64,000 nt of DNA, from positions 80,467,548 through 80,531,547 of the forward strand of contig CM056726.1 in assembly GCA_029844215.1 (NCBI GenBank). The letters run 5' to 3'. The first letter of the stretch is position 1, and every line of letters starts with the position of its first letter. The translations under genes were made by a program, and so were the position numbers. The notes beneath the pieces are model-generated. The model had not been told where the DNA came from. It saw only the letters and a program-made list of their open reading frames with translations, and ran no database searches. Positions 34,286 through 46,654 of this stretch are shown here, one piece after another. This stretch comes from Przewalskia tangutica (taxonomy: Eukaryota > Streptophyta > Magnoliopsida > Solanales > Solanaceae).

Positions 34286-35270
34286 ATGCCTCTGCGCAAG
34301 GCAACCCGGGCCAGAAAGGCAGCGGCGGAGGCTGCGAGTAAATCTGAGAGGGTTACAAGGGCACAGGCCCAATCATCACCAGAGGTGGTGCTTCATTCGG
34401 GGAGTTCTGCGACGTCGCCAGCCCCAGCAGAGTTTAGCACGGCGGCAGCAGTTCCTACTGCGGCCATGAGATTTGAACCTCCAGTTCCACGACCAGTAGC
34501 AGAAAGTATGGATTGCAAGGAGACGACCCTGTTACTAGCTAGGGATTTAGCAACCAGAGAGTATTTTATGTATCGATTTATCGCGGGCCTTGATGAATAT
34601 CTAAGAGAGGGTTGTGCAAGAGTAGCTCTTCAGTCAGGCATGAGCATGGCCTGCGTACGGGCTTATGCACAGCAAGCCGAGAAACGTAGAGATCGACGGG
34701 TTAACCAAGATCAGCAGAAGAGGGCCAGATCGGCAGGGTCCTTTGGTAACTTTCGAGGCAAATCGCCTCAGCAGCAGACTGGATACGCACCTCCACCCGG
34801 TCGCAGTGGTCCTCCGCGGGGTTCGTGACATTCGGGGTATCGGAGTTGGTCGAGCTCGTGGCTTCGATTCACACGGCTATCGTGAGTTCTAGCCAACCGA
34901 GTTCAATTTTCCTCAGTGTTCACAGTGTGGCAGGCGTCATCCCGGGGAATATCGTCTTTTTGTTGGTGCTTGTTTTACCTGCGGCCGTCAGGGCCATGTG
35001 TCGAAAGGATGTCCTAGTAGGAGGGATGCAAGTAGGAGGACTCAGCCTACCAGAACAGTTGCGGATTCAGTGGTTCGGAGAGGAAGGGGTGCTAGCCCGA
35101 GGAGGTCACCCCCACCTCGGTGTGGCCTTTGTGGTAGGTGTCATTGTGGGGAGTGTCGTACTTCTTCGACAGCTTGTTTTGCTTGCGGCCAGCAGGGCCA
35201 TTTTGCGAGAAATTGTCCGACCAGAGGTGGCGCGGATGTAGAGACTCAGCCTCCAGGATCAAGTGGCTAG
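34286..35270 (+). pseudogene. gag: gag pseudogene, family A element 2
   Basis: ATG at 34286; open to a TGA ending at 34828 (180 codons), homologous sequence to a TAG at 35268-35270. It has a basic Ala-rich N-terminus (MPLRKATRARKAAAEAASKS), then the capsid C-terminal segment (MYRFIAGLDEYLREGC, VALQSGMSMACVRAYAQQ). The capsid N-terminal core is absent, as in the other family A copies. After the stop come a 75-bp stretch missing from the copy at 8585, a first knuckle module (CSQCGRRHPGEY, CFTCGRQGHVSKGC) and a second (CGLCGRCHCGEC, CFACGQQGHFARNC). The duplicated knuckles are thus a family trait. The 34828 stop lies in a CGTGAC context and could be a real nonsense change. Confidence 0.82.
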
Positions 35271-35855
35271 TTCATCACCTTTCCTAGCTATGCGCCCAGC
35301 AGGGCAGGATTGATTGGAGCAGCGGAGGAGTGAAGCAGTAGATACAGGTATATCCTTAACCCTCTAGAGATTTGTATGTGTGATAAGATGAGTATATCTT
35401 AAGTGTTATGTTCAGATAGCATTGTGTTAATTGTGATTAGAAATCATGGTTAGTTAAAAGGGTAAGATTGGGGATAGGGAAAGTGTGAGCCTTAGAATGT
35501 TATACGTGGAGACCTTAGAGGCAAGGCCATCTCGAGTAAAAGATTTATTTTTATGTTTGACCCTTATCGGAGTGCATAGTACACGTGAGTTATGCTTGTG
35601 TGATAAGTCCCTGAGTGGTATGAAATGAAAGAGGGTAGTTGAGCTAAGAAGACCGCTAGGTTTTCGTGACTCGGTGGTGAGATTGTTCCGGATCGGGGAA
35701 CAAGAGCTTGGCGCGAAGTGGGTCGGGTTGAGGCCATGTCGCGGGTCAACCCGCAGCCCGGTTTGGGGTGGGGTCAATTCGAGGTGGTCCCGCCAGGTGG
35801 TGGTCGTGAGGTGTTAGGCCCAAGTTTAGTTAACCGTCTGAGTTCGTGGATGCGT
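35271..35855 (+). other. Untranslated internal spacer of family A element 2
   Basis: Colinear with 9522-10040 and 59245-59790. No domain recognised. Confidence 0.55.
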
Positions 35856-35859
35856 TCGA

Positions 35860-36680
35860 CCAGTAGTCGGGCCGATGAGGTCAGCCCATCTTGTCTTTCA
35901 GCCAGAACTGTTTACTCGGCAGAGGGTTATGCGAGATGTTGTATATCAGGAAGGTTGTAAGACTGCACGGGGTTCCTACTTTTACTTTATGACAGGCAGT
36001 GGAGCCCAGTTTGCGGCTATTTCTTTTGTGTATGGAGGTTTTACCAGGCAGGGTTAGGAACTCAGGTGAGTCTCAGTATCGCATTCACCCTCGGGCCAGT
36101 GCTTGGATTTCAGGGGTAGCTGTGAGGATTGTTGCCTCTGTTGAGGAGTGTTTTATAGCTACCATTTCGATTCGGACGTCGCCTTATGAAGCCTTGTATG
36201 GCGGAAGTATAGGTTGCCGATCGATTGGTTCGATGTTGGCAGTTCGGATAGTGGGTACATACTTGTTTGGCAGGATGTGGATAGGGTGAAGCTTATCCGT
36301 AAGAGGTTATTGGTAGCTCGAGTCAGCGAGTCGTGCGGATAATGGCGACGGCAGGTTGAGTTGACGGTGGGTCTTCTTGAAGGTACCACCCCGGAAAGGG
36401 TGTGACGAGTTTTGGAAAATAGAGGAAACTTAGCCCGAGGTACTTTGAGCGTTTTCAGATCATTTGGAAAATAGGCCAAGTTGCCTATAGGTTAGCATTG
36501 CCGTCCGACGTAGGAGGCAGTACGTCCGGTCTTTCCTGTTGCTACGTTCGGAAAAGTATCAGAGATCCATCCAGAGTGTTCCCAGTTAATGATGACCAAG
36601 TTGGAGATAGTAACCCAGTGATTTTGGAAACTGAAGCAGTAACAGAAATGTGGTAAGTTATGAGAAAGAGTTCGAATGTA
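35860..36680 (+). pseudogene. Integrase remnant, family A element 2
   Basis: Motifs in shifting frames: RKVVRLHGVPTFTL-like sequence and a SGAQF core at about 35951-36013, a GTQVSLS-like segment near 36060, PYEALYGG (about 36183-36206), DRVKLI (about 36278), RGNLARGTL (about 36423-36448), a VAYRLALPSDVG-like run near 36483-36520, and a weak linker further on. This is the core, C-terminal helix and GPF/Y-like module of a chromoviral integrase. The Glu of the catalytic triad is not recognisable. The order and spacing equal those in the copy at 59790. Confidence 0.7.
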
Positions 36681-36930
36681 CGAGAAGGGTACGACGAGTA
36701 AGGGAAGAAGCGAGCATGTGTTAAGAACATAGGAGTGATCATTACTTTTGTGAAGTAAGGGTGCGAAGGGAATATATTTTAGACCTTGGGTGGGAGCTTT
36801 TGTGGTGATTCCTTGTGGACTGGGATTTAAGTATTTGCGCGTGTTGTATTATGGCCATGTGTGGCATTTGCCAACTGTTTAAGTTATGAGGAACTTTATT
36901 GTTATCTGTCTTGAGAAGGAACATTCGGGA

Positions 36931-36954
36931 CGAATGTTTCTAAGGAGGGGAGAA
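36931..36954 (+). other. Polypurine tract
   Basis: AAGGAGGGGAGAA at 36942-36954 directly before the LTR; the palindrome's right arm, CGAATGTT, lies just before it. Confidence 0.85.
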
Positions 36955-39900
36955 TGTTACACCCCGTATTTCCAGAGTATGTATGTGAGGACGTACGTAC
37001 AAAAGTTCAAGCCTTAAGTAGGCATAAGGGACGAAATTTGTGCACAACTAGCAAAAAGAATTGTTTTCCGACGAAAAGTTTTCCGAACCTTGCGAAGGGA
37101 AAATTACGGTTGCAACATTTTTAATTTTTGCGGATTTTTCCGATAAATGAAATATTTTGGACCAACGAGAGGGCGACAAGTGTCACCCTCAAGTGGGCGG
37201 TCAAGTGGACGAAAATGTTGGCACGTTTTTTTTCATTTTTGTGGCCTAAAACCTTTGGTCAATGTTTTATAGATATTTTGTGGAGTAGATGGATAAGGTG
37301 GGACCCACACACACTTGTCCAAATCTACACCCTCCACTTGCCCTCCACTTGCCTTAATCTTGGCCATTGAAAGTCCTATAAATACCCCTCAAGTGCAAGA
37401 CTAAATCTTCATCCCTTAAACATTTCCCAAGTCTTGAAATCCCTCTCCCCCCTCTTGAAGCTCTCGTCCAAACCACCCCTCCCCCTTTGTGAAGCCTTGG
37501 CCGAAACATCCCCCCCTCTCTCCTAGTTGTTCTCGTGAAATACCCCCCCCCCCCTTGGTAGAAAAGTATTCTCCAAGTATTGTTACTATTCCAAAATACC
37601 TTGGCCCAAATACCTTGTATTATTCCAAGGTTACCCCTATACTAAAAGCCCAGAAATACTATTATACTTCCCTTCAGTCACAAAAACGAAACCCTAAGGA
37701 AAATCTTCATAATTGGTTGAAGTATTAAGAAGAAGTTGCGTAGAACTTCTAAGGGTTGTTTGGAGCGGGTTGGAGCGCCCAGAGTAGGAGCTAAACGTTG
37801 CTCAGGATCGACATTAAATCTTGGATAATTTTGGGCTTATCGAGGTAAATACTCTTGTCCTTCTATTGTGATTGGAAATTACATACTGTAGTAGTATAGA
37901 AATGAGTATAAGATATATATAAGGATGGTATAGGAGAAGAGAATTGAATTGAAATCACATCAGAAGAATATTAAAGAAGAAGATTGAATCAGATTTACAT
38001 AGGATTTGTATTCTGATGAACTTGTGTAGTTTAACTGTAGGAAGTCTTTGCCCGATTTTCCGTAGAATAGAGAACCCCCTGCTTAGAATATTCTACAGAG
38101 TAGTATAGACGTTGATAGACGTATATGGCCTTTATAGGTTGAAAGTTCTGCGAGTAGCATGTTCTACTTGAAAGGTGGACAAGGCTAGCCGGGTTATAGC
38201 GGTGGAGCGTTTTGCTATTTGTCGATAATCGTCGCGAGGTATGTGATTCTTCCTATCCTCTTGAGCATGATATTTTAAAAGAATATATATATAGTACGGT
38301 AGACGTACGTGTGTTAACTGAACGTGGTCTTACTTCGATGTCTTTTGACTTGAGTTTTAAATAATAAGAATCTTGAAGTATTTCAAAAGAATTAAGAATC
38401 GTTTTTTAAAGAAGAGTAATACTTGGTTTTAAAAGCTTAAGAGTTATACTAGCTTTATGGGAAGTTAGGTATAACGACTTAAGAGAGATAAAAGGAACGG
38501 TTTACTTAATTGTTTATGAAAACATTGTATTGACTTTCGGAAATGAGGAGAAGTATCGAACAAACCACTGCAACGCTAATAAAGGAAAATGTATTGACTA
38601 ATTAAGTATTATTAAAAACCAGTAGAAACCTCCATCTGCATAGAAGCTAAGATAAGACAAAATTGTATTACATTTCCTAGATCATGGCTGTTTTAATAAG
38701 ATTGTTATAAACAAGAATAACTACTCACATAAGGCATATGTTACTCAATTGCTTTAAAAAGAGATTACGTTATTTGATTAAGACTATGAACTATGAAATC
38801 TTTCGGAAATAAACGACTTGAGTATATTTTTTAATTAGGCAACTTGGACGTTTGGAAAAGAATGTTGTTACTTGATATTAAAAAGGAAACTGTTTTGGTT
38901 TACTTAAAAAGATAGTCACTCTATTTTTAATACTACGGGTATCGTGTGACTTTTGTGAAAGAAACAGATCTTTTTAAAGAATTAATGTACGTAGTACCTT
39001 GGGGTTAAAACCCGAATTTGTTGACATAAAATAGAAAGTACCTTGTGTGAATAACTTGACTATGTTTGGTTTGTGATAGCCTTGTAATACTTTCTTGATT
39101 GGGTTGATAAGTAAACATGTTATGATGCTACGTGTGTTCGTATCTTGTAACGTTTGTGTAAGAGGTTATTCTTATTGTGCTTATGTTGTTTAACGATAAG
39201 CTGTTATGTTAGTGTTATATCACTCACCTCTTGACATGATATACCGGGGGTTAAGCTGCCCCCCGATGCGAGGTACACCTCAGGCAGTCTGTGTGACTAT
39301 GATTCGAGAATACCTCATGCGGGTCCAGGGGACCTATGCGGAGCTACGAGAGTTCCAGGTTAGTGTGCGGGGAATACCTCATGCGGACTACGAGTCTAGG
39401 ACGATGCCGGGGAGTAGCTACCCTCGATGTGAGGAATACCTCATGCGGGCCTATGTGTGGCCTATGCGGAGCTGCGGGAAGTTCCAGGATTAGATGCGCA
39501 CATTGATACTGCGGGCGAGTGGCCAGCTTCGATCATGTGGCGGTCTAGAAAGACCTCGTGATACAGTTTATGGCATTGTTGGTACTGTGGGTTTTAGTAG
39601 TCGGCTATGCCTTCGTACTTACCCCGTACGGTTTTATTATGACACAGGTGGGACCTGGTGTTCATGTGTATTCCTTGGGTGTTTTATATCATGGACTGCC
39701 GGCAGTGAGGAAGGAATTCCACGGGCATGATTGATATTGTGGGCATGAGACCCATAGTTATATTTGAGTGATGACTTTAAGGGCGTGAGTCCCTGACTTG
39801 ACATATTTGCTACATATTGTGTATCTTAAATTGGTTATCATATATGTCTTCATTTTATATAGACTATTATGATTTCATTTACGATATTTTGATTTCACAT

Positions 39901-40116
39901 ACTTGGTACTGTTATCGACCTCCTTGGGCTGCGTTCATGCCGCAGTAGAGGTACACCAGTGTTGATCCTCGCTCATGTGGTCACGATTCAGCGTTTGGGA
40001 AGTTCCGTTTCTCGAGGCTTATCGTGGTATAGTCCTGTCGTTGTAGGTACTTACATTCGTGGTATGGCGGCCCGCCTGTCATTATGGTTGTAACATTCTT
40101 AGAGGTATGTAGTCGT

Positions 40117-42625
40117 TGTTATACCGTATTTCAGTATATGCGTAAGGGAATACGTCTAAAAATCTAGCCTTAAAGTTTAGGCAAAACGTTTTTGGGCACA
40201 ACTCACAAAACTAATAGTTTTCCTACTAAACGTTTCCATAGCTTCGTAGGGTAAATTCCGCTATGCCATTTCTAATTTTTGCGGATTTTTCCGAGAGACG
40301 AAACATTTTGGACCAACGGGAGGCGACACTTGGCACCTCCAATTTGTGGACTTGAAATCGTCCATTGGACGAATTGAAGACCATTGGCACGTTTTTTGTG
40401 CCTTGTGCACAAGTCAAGGAGTTGGTAGGATATTTGTGTATAGTTAATCCTCACCCTACACTTGCCTTGCACTTGTCTTAATCTTGGCCATTGGTTGGCC
40501 ACTTCTTGACCTATAAATACCCCCTTAGAGATGAAGAGTTCTTCATCCACAAATCTTTCCAAGTCTTGAAAATCCTCTCCTCTCCCTTTGTAGCCTTTTC
40601 GTCCAACACCTCCCCCCTCCCCTTGTGAAGGCCCTTGGCCGAATACCCCCCCCCCCTCTAGCCTAGTAGTTTGGCCGAGGCCCCCCCCTAGCCTAGCCAA
40701 AAATCTACCCCCCTCCCTTGGTAGAAAAGTTGTCTTCTAGTATTGTTATAATGCCCAAAATACCCTAGCCCAAATCCCTTAGTACTTAGTAGAAGTTGTG
40801 AAGAACTTCTAAGGTTTCTTGGAGCTACCGGAGCGTACAACTTAGGAGCTAAACCTTGCTCAGGCGCGACTTTATCTAGGATATTATTGGGCTTACCGAG
40901 GTAACTAATCCTAACCTCTTTGAATTAGAGAATACTTCTGTTGTAGTATTAGAATAAGTATTAAATACTTAGAAGAATATCACGAATAGAATTGAATTAC
41001 CACGATGAGAAGGGTTTAAAGAAGAATAATCAAACGGTACTTACATAGACTGTTTTCACGATGAACTTATATAGCTCACCGGTAGGAAGTACGCCCAACT
41101 TTCCATAGAATTGTGAACCCCTGCTTAGAATGACCTTGAGTAGTCTTTGATAGATGTCCGTGACTATTATAGGTGACTCTGCGCGACATATTGACTTGGC
41201 GGTGGTTTATTTCAGAAGGTATGTGATTCTTCCTAAAGCATGATATTTTACAATATATATAGTACGGTAGGCGTATACGTGTTAATCGAATAATAACTAC
41301 GGCAATGTCTTTGACTTAAGCCCGAATAACACTTACGGCAATGCCTCACCGCTTAAGCGAATAACACTTACGCAATGCCTCACGCTTAAGCTGAATAACA
41401 CTTACTTAATGCCTCACTTTAAGCCTGAATAATAAAGATCTAAAAGCATTTCATAAGAATACTGAATCATTTTTAACAGAAGAGAACTAACTGGTTTTTA
41501 AAACAAAAGCTTAAGAGTTATAATAGCTTTATGGGAAGTTAAGTATAACCACTTAAGATTGATAAAAGAAACAAGTTTGCCTATGTGTTTATAACAGACT
41601 TATGTTGAATTGTGAAAAGAATAATAAGATGGTTTGATAAGTAGACATGATATGATGCTATGTGTGTTAGTATCTTGTAACGTTTGTATAAGAGAGTATC
41701 CTTGTTGTGCTTATGTTGTTTAAAGATAAGTCGTTATGTTAGTGTACTATCACTCACCTCTTGAGATGATACGGGGTTAAGTCGCCCTCCGACGCGGTAG
41801 ACTTCGGTGATGCAGGACCATGATTCGAGAATACCTCATGCGGGTCGGGGGCCTATGCGAGCTACGAGAGTTCCATGTTAGTATGCGGGGTTATGCCTCA
41901 CGCGGTGCATGTGGCCCGTGCGGACAACGAGTCCAGGCGATTTACGCCGGAGTAGCTACCCTCGATGCGAGGTTATACCTCATGCGGGCCCATGTGAGTG
42001 GCCCATGCGGACTCCGGGAGTCCAGGATTAGGCTTGCAGAGTGATAATACGCGCGAGTGGCCTGCTTCAATCATTCGCACCTAGAAAAGACCTATTACGC
42101 TTACCTATTGTTGCTCTTGTTTGTGATGTGGCACTATGCGGTTCCTGATTGCTTCATACATATTTGTAAACTGGTTTTAAAAAGTGTTATGATTTCATTT
42201 AAGTACTTTACAGTTTCACATACTTAGTACCTGTTATCGACCTCTTCTGGCTGCGTTCATCATGCCGCAGTAAGGCGGCAGTGCTAGATCCACATTCTTA
42301 GGATCTCTACGTTGGTGTCGGGAGCTCCATCTTTTCCGAGGCTCTACTTTTGGGTATGATCTCCCGTTGTAGATAGTTTTATGCTGATCGAGGGTATGGC
42401 GGGGCCCCGCCATAGTTGTATATTTCCTTAAGTGCAGTAGTCATGTTATGCAGTGTCGGATGTATCTAAACCATGTTTATATATATATCGAAAGCGATGT
42501 TTTCTCACATAAACCGTGTCCTATTTTATAAACTGTTTCATGTCTTGCTTTATATTTCCGATTACTCGATGTATGACTACTTGGGTGCCGGTAAGGCACG
42601 ATCCACGAACCGGGCAGTCGTGACA
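40117..42625 (+). mobile_element. Solo LTR (2509 bp), gag-pol subfamily
   Basis: TGTTATACCGTATTTCAG to CAGTCGTGACA, nested in the 3' LTR of element 2. TATAAATA at 40512-40519; shortened tandem repeats at 41288-41432; altered hairpin chain at about 42238-42600. The right duplication is ACTGT (42626-42630); the left flank reads AGTCGT, i.e. the same site with CTG read as CG. Compared with its relative at 13462, this copy has many short losses. Confidence 0.82.
41288..41432 (+). repeat. Tandem repeat, four units of 34-36 bp
   Basis: GAATAA starts at 41288, 41324, 41359, 41393 and 41427. The unit is the 37-bp repeat of 14634-14713, shortened by one to three bases per copy, mostly where GCCTGAAT became GCGAAT or ACGGCA became ACGCA. 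Confidence 0.75.
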
Positions 42626-42834
42626 ACTGTTGTGGGTAGAGTTTGTAAAAGGGATATAACTGTTCGGATTCAAGTTATATATATATACGCCGAAAGGCAA
42701 CTTTTCTCAGATAAACTATTTCTCACTTCATATTATTTCATGTCTTGTTTTATATTCCGTTGATTACTCTGATGTATGTCTACTTGGGTGCCCGGGTAAG
42801 GCACCAGTCACGGGCCCGGGATCGGGTCGTGACA

Positions 42835-43939
42835 TTTGTAACTGAATTTTCAGCATTATAACCCTTCAAAACAGTCCCTAAAACAGCACCACAATTTCCA
42901 ACAGTTTCATGCAGTTTCTGCCAACAATCTCAATACTAAAGCCCTTTGCATAATTCATTCTAATCCAATTCATATTCCAATACTTCAAATAAATAGTTTA
43001 TACTTTCCATAACCATATTTCCTTCATTTAACAACATGTAGCAAGTTGTGATAACAACAACAATAACCACACACATTTTCTTGCTTCCAATCCTTCTAAA
43101 TACATGTTCATCCATTAACTATAACATAATTTAACTACCAATAACTTATTAAGAGGAAGAACTCTTACCTCTACTTTCGTCAAAGTAGTCCTTAGGTTTT
43201 CGGCTCACACTTCACTTCCACACCACTTCTTCACGCTACAACCACATGCACGTATCATCTACAAGCCTGTAACCATCTTCCTTTCATGTTTTCCTTCCAA
43301 AAAGTTCATTTCCAAGACTAGGGTTTCAAGACACTTTTCGGCCAAACCGTGGTTTAAAGTTCTTGGAGAGTTAACTTGGCTTAGAACTTGGTTAGGGAAC
43401 TTAATCTTGGAAAATACTTAACTTGTTCTTCACTTTGGCTATGGTTTTTCAAGACTAGAGGAGAAGGAAGGGAGAAGAGGGTTTGGAGGATGAAGATATC
43501 TTTTGATCCAAGTCTTTCAAGACTTGTGGGATATTTGGTGTTATGCCTACAAGTGGAGGGGGACCCTTGAACTCCACTTTTCCACTTGTCCAAAATATCA
43601 TCGGATTGGAAAATTCCCGCATTGGCACCGCAGATCGCTCTTTGCATCATGCAGTCTGAAAGTTCGAGGCCTCGATGTTATGGCATCTTTGAAGTTAGGC
43701 ACCGCGGTGCTACCCCCTTTTGTCCTGATTTTTCCAACTTTTGTCCTTTTCCTTGGGAGCCCTTTTCTGCCCACACTCTATTGGAAAGAATTTAATTACT
43801 AGTATTACTTCTCGTCGTCTCATTTATTGCATCAGAAATATTTTTCCATAATCGAAAATGTAACTTTCCTTCCAACCTTCAAATCTTATTTTCTTACTTA
43901 CGTTCTCACTTATAGGCCCTGGAATTACGGGGTGTAACA
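42835..43939 (-). repeat. Family D LTR, minus strand, left end missing
   Basis: Plus-strand text ends GGAATTACGGGGTGTAACA at 43939 and is followed by TTCTTCCCCCCTTAG, so this is the U3 side of a minus-strand LTR. Its body (for example the TTTTCGGCCAAACCG and CTCTTACCTCTACTTTCG blocks) does not match A, B or C closely. It is cut at 42835 by element 2. No coding sequence seen. Confidence 0.7.
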
Positions 43940-44303
43940 TTCTTCCCCCCTTAGAAATATTCGTCCCGAATGTTCATAAGAGGTCTCAAGCTATAACAGT
44001 TTCGGCATAGTCCCCTCCTCTACCATTGGTCCTTACACCGTTCCGGAGTAATCACATCTTATGAAATATGCATAACTATCATTTCATTCACCTTTATCAT
44101 TCTTGTCGTAATCCTTCATACTGCTCATTAATAAACAAAAATATTTCTACCTTGATACTGGATCATACAGTCCCATTCATACTTATTAATTACTTTCATA
44201 TTCTTACAACCCTGCTTCGATTGTTCAATAGTGTCGTCCACTGAATCACACTTGTCGTGCTCTTTGGTGTAGCTTTTACACCATCTAAACCAATGCACCT
44301 TCG
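43940..44303 (-). mobile_element. Family D internal stub with PPT
   Basis: PPT (43940-43953) and the AATATTCG-TCC-CGAATGTT palindrome, then about 340 bp without recognisable domains, up to another minus-strand LTR at 44304. Confidence 0.6.
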
Positions 44304-45188
44304 TGTCACGACCCGTTCCGGGGCCCGTGACTGGTGCCTTACCTGGGCACCCAAGTAGTCATACATCAGAGAAATCAGCGGAATATAAAACAAGACATGA
44401 AATGAGAAACAGTTGCCTTTCGGCATATATATATATAAATTTGAACACGAACAATTACATCCCTTTTACAAACTCTGCCCACAACAGTACTACAGACCTC
44501 TAAGAATGTTAGAATAACAACGACGGGACAGGGCCCCGCCATACACCTGAATGTAAGCACCTACAACAACAGGGGACTATACCAAAGATAAGCCTCCGGA
44601 GAAACGGAGCTTCCCAAAACGCTGAACTGTGATCCTAAGAGCGAGGATCGACGACTGGTGTACCTCTACCTGCGGCATGAACGCAGCCCCCCGAAGGAGG
44701 TCAGTACAACAGGTACCAAGTATGTGAAACTGAAAATACTGTAAATGAAATCATAATAGTCTATATAAAACAGAAGACATATATGATAACCAATTTACGA
44801 TACACAATATGTAAGCAGTCATGTCAAGTCAGGGACTCACGCCCTTAAAGTCATCACTCAAATATAACCATGGGTCTCATGCCCACAATATCAATCATGC
44901 CCGTGGAATTCCTTCCTCCGCCGCGATCGTGATATAAAAACACCAAGGAATACACATGAACACCAGGTCCCACCTGTGTCATAATAAAATCGTACGGGGT
45001 AAGTACGAAGGCATAGCCGACTACTAAAACCCACAGTACCAACAATGCCATAAACTGTATCACGAGGTCTTTCTAGACCGCCACATGATCGAAGCTGGCC
45101 ACTCGCCCGCAGTATCAATGTGCGCGTCTAATCCTGGAACTTCCCGCAGCTCCGCATAGGCCACACACATAGGCCCGCATGAGGTATT
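44304..45188 (-). repeat. A-type LTR, minus strand, first 885 bp
   Basis: Starts TGTCACGACCCG (the LTR 3' end on the minus strand). The hairpin chain at 44330-44710 is legible (ATGGCGGGG...CCCGTC type, AGCCTCC...GGAGC, GATCC...GGATC, CTGCG...CGCAG). It is split by element 3 at GAGGTATT, within a TATGCGG/GAGG-hairpin cluster. The remainder must lie beyond the window. Confidence 0.8.
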
Positions 45189-46654
45189 TGTTATACCCCG
45201 TAGTTCCGGAGTATGTACGTGAGGACGTACGTACGTTTGTACAAACCCTAATTAGGTTAAGAATGAAATTGTAAGCTTTCGACGGAAAAGATTCCAAACC
45301 TTGTGAAGGAAATTCTACGTTTTTAATATTGTAACCGATTACGGATTTTTTCGAGAGACGAAATATTTTGGACCAATGGGAGGGCGACATGTGTCACCCT
45401 TAGTTGGCTTAGGTTGGACGAAATGTGGCCTAGTGGGCAAGTCAAATTAGTCAAGTCTTGCAAGACATTTTGGGTTAGTGGGAGTAGGTAGAGTGGGCCG
45501 TTTTTTTGAGAGTTAGTGGAGTCCACATGGCTCATTGTTGTGGTGGGCATGTGTTCCAATATTGTGGTGGACATATGTCCAAATGTTGTGGGAGACACTT
45601 GGTTGGAAGACCTCATCTTTCACTTGGATCATAATCTCCACCTTCCATTTGTTTTGATCTTAGCCCTTGAGTATTCTATAAATACCCCCCCTTGAGTGAA
45701 GACTTCTTCATCCACTCCTCATTCTCTAAGTCTCAAAAACTCCCTCTCCCTTGTAGTGTTTCTCGTCCAAGCCCTCTCCCCCCCTTCCTAGTGGCAGTGA
45801 GAACCCTCTCTCCCCTTTCTAGAAGTTGCCTTCTAGTAGTTACTATTCCAAAATATGCTAGCCCCAAATCCCTTTTAGTAGTTGAGTAGAAGTTGTTTAG
45901 AAACTTCTAAGGGTCTTGGAGCTATCGGAGCGTGCAATTAGGAGCTAAACCTTGCTCAGGATCGATATTTAACTTGGATAATTTTGGGCTTGTCGAGGTA
46001 AACACTTTTGTCCTTCTATTGTAATTGAAGATTACCTATAAGAATAGATAAGAGTTGAGTATAAGATATAGAAGGATATTAAAGAATAGAATTGAACTGT
46101 AATCACAGTAGAAGGGTATAAAAGAAGAAGATTTGAACTGTACTTACAGTAGACTTGTGTAGTATGACGGGTAGGGAAGTACTGCCCGATTTTTCGTAGA
46201 ATAGAGAACCCTCTACTTAGAATATTCTTCAGTGTATTCTAGACGTTGATAAACGTATATGGCCTTTATAGGTTGAATGTTCTGCGAGTAGCATGTTCTA
46301 CTTGAAGGGTGGACAAGGCTAGCCGGGTTATAGCGGTGGAGCGTTTTGCTAATAGTCGATAATCGTCGCGAGGTATGTGATTCTTCCTATCCTCTTGAGC
46401 ATGATATTTTTAAAAGAATATATATAGTACGGTAGACGTACGTGTGTTAACTGAACGTAGTTTTACGGCAATGTCTTTTGACTTAAGCCTGAATAATAAG
46501 AATCTCGAAGTGTTTCAAAAGAATTAAGAAACCTTTTTGAAAGAAGAGTAATACTTGGTTTTAAAAGCTTAAGAGTAATACTAGCTTTATGGGAAGTTAG
46601 GTATAACGGCTTAAGAAAGATAAAAAGAATGGTTTACTGATTTTAGAAGTTAAG

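Larger units (their letters stand above)
33647..42834 (+). mobile_element. Family A element 2 (5' LTR truncated)
   Basis: 5' LTR remnant 33647-34077, PBS 34082-34093, gag 34286-35270, integrase remnant 35860-36680, PPT 36942-36954, 3' LTR 36955-42834 containing a solo LTR. The last 200 bp of the two LTRs are nearly identical. After the element comes TTTGT and then a family D LTR; the left target duplication was lost with the 5' end. Confidence 0.8.
36955..42834 (+). repeat. Family A 3' LTR, split by a solo LTR
   Basis: 36955-40116 plus 42626-42834. Begins TGTTACACCCCG, ends GGTCGTGACA. TATAAATA at 37377-37384, a TATGCGG cluster at about 39250-39500, hairpin chain at about 39915-40110 continuing at 42640-42830. 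The interrupted sequence resumes as ACTGTTGTGGGTAGAG, as in the intact copy at about 33870. Confidence 0.85.

Noticed and set aside
43388..43802. Overlapping frames of 60-100 codons in the family D LTR
   Set aside because: Several frames on both strands are open by chance; no domain, and the span is framed by LTR-end sequence and PPT.
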